A DNA stretch of 8,570 nucleotides from Capsulimonas sp. (lineage in GTDB: Bacteria > Armatimonadota > Armatimonadia > Armatimonadales > Capsulimonadaceae): assembly GCA_025963815.1 (NCBI GenBank), contig JAOQAA010000546.1, positions 1-8,570 on the forward strand, read 5' to 3'. The position numbers were made by a program, and so were the translations under genes. Shown here piece by piece: positions 5,985 to 8,570 of the stretch; the stretch's first letter is position 1, and every line of letters begins with the position of its first letter. A model generated the notes under the pieces. That model saw only the letters and a program-made list of their open reading frames with translations. It was not told where the DNA came from and searched no databases.

Positions 5985-7067
5985 TCACGAGTGTGCGATG
6001 GCGGGCTGCTCGTCTGATTCTTGTGATTCCACTTTTGCGAGAGTCGATTGGGAATAATCTCGTAGGTAAAGCGCGACGAGGACATAGCCAGCGGTGAGGT
6101 AAAACGCCCAGCAAATCGGTGCGAACACCATGCCCGCCATGCTCACCCAGGCGAACTGCTTTTGTGTCGGCATACGATGGCAGAGACGCCACACGAACAG
6201 CGGCCCGGCGATGGACATCAGTTTGAGGTAGACGCTGACCCAAACGGGCAGGATCGCCGGCGGGGTCCACCCCGCCGGCATAAAGCCGCGGAGCGCCAGA
6301 ACGGAGAAGGAGATGTTGTCGGGACGCAGAAGCTCCGAGTTCGCCGCGACATACTCAATCGCCTGCCGCCACTCCCAAAACTTTGTCCACCCACCGGCCA
6401 GCAGCCCCAGCGCTATGCCGGCGACGATGACCAACAAGGCGGGAACAACCACCATTCGACGTTCTTTCCAAGCCGCAAACACTAGCGGAACCAGGGCATA
6501 AGTCTTGATTTGCAGTGTCACTCCCAGCAGGACGCCGCGCCAACGATCACTGATGACCGACAATGCGAACGCGACCCACAAAAGCGGCTGTACCTGTCCC
6601 ATCCCCATGCAGAAGTAAACCTTCGGCGACACCGCCAGCGCCAGTCCCCAGAGGAGCACGGCGTTCAGGGTTGGCTTCGGCAGGGAGATCTTCGCCAGCA
6701 GATACGCAAAATACCAGAACGCCAGCACAATCAAGACATACTGCGCCGACGCAAAGTTATGCTGCCCCATGCGAACAAATGGCGTCAGCGCAACGGCAAA
6801 TTGTGGCGAGTAAAGATAATCGAACATCGGCGAGTGGCCGGGTGTGAGATCATACAGTGGCTTATGGCGCAGCAGATGCCGCGCCGCGCGGAAGTAGACA
6901 TCGACGTCACGCCCGTTGGCTGCGCAGGCGAAGGCGGCGGGGATCCAAATGAAGGCTTGATAGGCGACGTGGATGAGCGCGCAGACGAGGAGCGTGCGGC
7001 GGAGGAGTGGGGATTTGGTGAGAGGCGTAAAGTATGAAGCTGTAGGCAAAGAAATTAGATTTTTCAT
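5985..7067 (-). CDS. GT87/DUF2029-type polyprenyl-phosphate-dependent membrane glycosyltransferase
   Basis: This 360-residue protein has about eight to ten hydrophobic segments, including about 24-48, 109-126, 135-152, 160-173, 190-200, 206-225, 271-294 and 306-335. After the first helix comes the family signature NGRDVDVYFRAARHLLRHKP followed by LYD and YLYSP. Asp54 and Asp56 are the likely catalytic or substrate-binding acids in the first outer loop. Another conserved-looking stretch is GMGQVQPLLWVAFALS (155-170), before a probable KTYALVPLVFA helix (188-198). Relatives use polyprenol-phosphate sugars such as mannose to extend glycolipids or polysaccharides outside the membrane. The length is slightly short for the family. 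The ATG at 7067 has no Shine-Dalgarno on its strand, and the first codons lie in AT-rich sequence, so the original start may have been altered. It is convergent with the split gene, with 20 bp between their ends. Confidence 0.8.
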   Translation of the reverse strand: MKNLISLPTASYFTPLTKSPLLRRTLLVCALIHVAYQAFIWIPAAFACAANGRDVDVYFRAARHLLRHKPLYDLTPGHSPMFDYLYSPQFAVALTPFVRMGQHNFASAQYVLIVLAFWYFAYLLAKISLPKPTLNAVLLWGLALAVSPKVYFCMGMGQVQPLLWVAFALSVISDRWRGVLLGVTLQIKTYALVPLVFAAWKERRMVVVPALLVIVAGIALGLLAGGWTKFWEWRQAIEYVAANSELLRPDNISFSVLALRGFMPAGWTPPAILPVWVSVYLKLMSIAGPLFVWRLCHRMPTQKQFAWVSMAGMVFAPICWAFYLTAGYVLVALYLRDYSQSTLAKVESQESDEQPAIAHS

Positions 7068-7216
7068 TCAGTTAAAAAACAGTGTTTTCACTTTTTTGTT
7101 AATGGCATGTTCTGTACTTCATTTTGCAATTTTGGCATATTCTGAAAATAGATAATTCAAATTAATAAATAAATCAAAAGAAATTTGAAATCGATATGTA
7201 CGCATGAGGTTCACTA
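7068..7216. other. AT-rich divergent intergenic region
   Basis: This 149-bp stretch separates the divergently transcribed glycosyltransferase and lectin-like genes. It is strikingly AT-rich: bases 7141-7200 contain only 10 G or C. It should carry promoters for both genes, but I find no convincing pair of -35 and -10 boxes with correct spacing. GAGG at 7206-7209 is a fair ribosome-binding site for the ATG at 7217. Confidence 0.6.
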
Positions 7217-8254
7217 ATGTCTAATATATTCTTAGAGAGTTTTGACAATATTACAACTGTGGATTTGGCGCTAAAAAGCTATACTAATCTTGGGGTTGGA
7301 TTTGATATTGTTGGTTCTGGTCGTACTGGGTCTGGTCTCCAGTGTACTCCCCTTACCACTGGGACTCAACAATGCATACTTAAAAATCTACCTGCGAGTT
7401 ATTCCACACTTGTAACTGGGTTTGCTATGAAAACTAGTAATCCCATGTTTTCCGGAGCGAGTAGGCTTTGGAGCTTTACGGATAATAATACTGAGCAATT
7501 ATATATTAAATTGGATTCTATAGGCAGAATATCATTCTATCTTGGCAATGGATTATTAATAGGGACCAGCAGTGTTGTTTATTCTTTTGGAAGCTATTAC
7601 TATTTTGAATTTAAAATCAATTTTACTACAGCTGCCACTGGTAGTATAAATTTTCGCATAAATGGCGTTCCACAGGCTGCATTTAATAGTGTCGTTACGG
7701 CAATAACAACTGGTGGATGTAACCAATATCGAATATGGAATCCTATTGTAGATGGAAGTATCTTACCAACATTCTACGACGATATGTACGCGAATGATAC
7801 GACCGGTCCTGATAACAACGATTATATGGGTGATGTGCGTATCTTCGTCGATCGTCCTGCGGCGACGGTGGCTGGGGCGTCGCAGTGGGCTTTGTCGGGG
7901 CCGTCGCCGAAGGCGGTGGCGGTTGGTGACACGACGCAGGATGGTGATGCGACTTACATCTCTTCTAACACGGCTGGGCAGGTGGATCTGTACACGCTAG
8001 CGGCTCCGCCAAGTGGGCTGGGGACGGTGAAGGCGGTGCAGACGAACCTGGTGGCGCGTAAGGACGATGGTATTATACGACAAATTGCTCCGGTTTTGGG
8101 AAATGGCGCGACGACAAATGTCGGAGCGTCCGTTTCCATCGGAAATAATTATGTGGACTATCTGCAATCGTTTGACCGGAACCCGATTACTGGGGCGGCG
8201 TGGTCGGTGGGGGACCTGTCGACGCTGCAAGTCGGGGTGAAGGAGATTGTCTAA
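7217..8254 (+). CDS. Lectin-like (concanavalin A/laminin-G type) tail or adhesion protein
   Basis: The 345-residue protein has no signal peptide or membrane helix. Residues 1-190 look like a concanavalin A-like jelly-roll domain: it starts with IFLESFDNIT, contains many alternating hydrophobic strands (YIKLDSIGRISFYLGNGLLI, YYYFEFKINF, GSINFRINGVPQ) and closes with FYDDMYANDTTG. Then come NDYMGDVRIF (201-210) and a second beta-rich region to the end with DATYISSNTAGQVDLYTLA. This order, 'jelly roll, then DD.y.ND..G..N..xGDVR, then Ig-like beta domain', is typical of phage minor tail proteins that bind receptors, and of some bacterial proteins carrying the same modules. Base use changes within the gene: AT-rich to about 7785 and GC-rich after, near residue 190, which suggests a mosaic origin. 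Target and virion location are inferred. Confidence 0.7.
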   Translation: MSNIFLESFDNITTVDLALKSYTNLGVGFDIVGSGRTGSGLQCTPLTTGTQQCILKNLPASYSTLVTGFAMKTSNPMFSGASRLWSFTDNNTEQLYIKLDSIGRISFYLGNGLLIGTSSVVYSFGSYYYFEFKINFTTAATGSINFRINGVPQAAFNSVVTAITTGGCNQYRIWNPIVDGSILPTFYDDMYANDTTGPDNNDYMGDVRIFVDRPAATVAGASQWALSGPSPKAVAVGDTTQDGDATYISSNTAGQVDLYTLAAPPSGLGTVKAVQTNLVARKDDGIIRQIAPVLGNGATTNVGASVSIGNNYVDYLQSFDRNPITGAAWSVGDLSTLQVGVKEIV

Positions 8255-8275
8255 TATGGTCAGCAAATGATTTCT

Positions 8276-8570
8276 TTAACGCTGAATAAATGGTTTTTCG
8301 AATGCATTGTGAAATAATTTTGCGAGAATGATCGACATTGGGCATGCAATGAAAAACTGGGCAAGTAAGCAATAAATTGATTTCAGGCCAAGAGTGAAAG
8401 TCAAATAATGCATTGCGACGATCACAGGGAAGTGACATAGGTAAATACTATATGAGAAACTTCCCGTCTTTGTCAACCATGGCATGTTTAAGAAATTTAG
8501 AAGTCGTGAGTAATGAGAAGTCAGCGCATTATGGGTCGTGTGGATTAAAAAGGCTGCTGTGCCAAAGCCA
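8276..8570 (-). CDS. Acyltransferase-3 (OafA-like) membrane protein, C-terminal part
   Basis: The frame is open on the - strand from the window edge to the stop at 8276-8278, so only the last 97 or so residues are present and the start lies beyond the window. The ATG at 8485 is internal: coding continues upstream without a stop as TAAFLIHTTHNALTSHYSRL. The end has the shape of acyltransferase-3 proteins: 'LTKTGSFSYSIYLCHFPVIV' (a conserved late motif with G.fSYsiYL.H.P), two further membrane helices, and the closing LFHNAFEKPF. These enzymes transfer acetyl or other acyl groups to surface glycans in the membrane. The gene is AT-richer than the structural block. It converges with the lectin-like gene, 21 bp apart, with no clear terminator hairpin between them. 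Confidence 0.8.
   Translation of the reverse strand, partial: GFGTAAFLIHTTHNALTSHYSRLLNFLNMPWLTKTGSFSYSIYLCHFPVIVAMHYLTFTLGLKSIYCLLAQFFIACPMSIILAKLFHNAFEKPFIQR

Noticed and set aside
6510..7037. + strand frame of 175 codons opposite the glycosyltransferase
   Set aside because: It has a polar, Arg/Gln-rich product with no domain, opposite a multi-helix membrane protein with a family signature.
1..8570. tRNA, rRNA, CRISPR array, integrase or transposase
   Set aside because: No cloverleaf-like segment, regularly spaced repeat or recombinase motif was recognised on either strand by eye.

Overview
The window is mostly GC-rich bacterial DNA carrying a block of phage-type structural genes on the + strand. 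It looks like prophage or phage-remnant DNA in a high-GC bacterium. Nothing here fixes the phylum. The long perfect inverted repeat at 1019-1161, with its flanking ccctcacccctag sequence, resembles interspersed palindromes I associate with Chloroflexota, Armatimonadota and Cyanobacteria genomes, but that is only a weak hint. Good Shine-Dalgarno sequences (AAGGAG type) precede most + strand genes. GTG and TTG starts are also used.

Region 1 (1-3513) is a co-directional virion-type module. It holds the end of a small protein with a phage-like 'VNG...G.YV.VPEEV' motif, a connector/adaptor-like protein, a small beta-rich protein, a protein with a tail-fibre-like N-terminus and a complete SGNH/GDSL hydrolase domain, and a second connector-like protein. 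The two connector-like proteins share a long motif, so they may be related. A large nested palindrome sits between genes two and three.

Region 2 (3514-5964) has visibly lower GC and looks like inserted cargo. A 337-residue protein has an RHS/polymorphic-toxin-type pretoxin linker and a C-terminal toxin-like domain. It is followed 36 bp later by a protein ending in a SMI1/KNR4-like domain, a classic immunity fold. A third, membrane-anchored gene follows and is split between two frames, with a run of nine G close to the break.

Region 3 (5965-8570) mixes surface-related genes. A GT87/DUF2029-type membrane glycosyltransferase lies on the - strand. An AT-rich segment then leads into a + strand lectin-like tail or adhesion protein, whose first half is AT-rich and second half GC-rich. 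The C-terminal part of an acyltransferase-3 membrane protein on the - strand runs off the window.

One reading, which is inference, is a phage structural cluster that has gained a toxin-immunity cargo and sits beside genes for making or modifying surface polysaccharide. The tail-associated SGNH esterase and the lectin-like protein would act on the cell surface, while the glycosyltransferase and acyltransferase would build or decorate it. No tRNA, rRNA, CRISPR array, integrase or transposase is visible, and no stretch over 300 bases lacks a gene.
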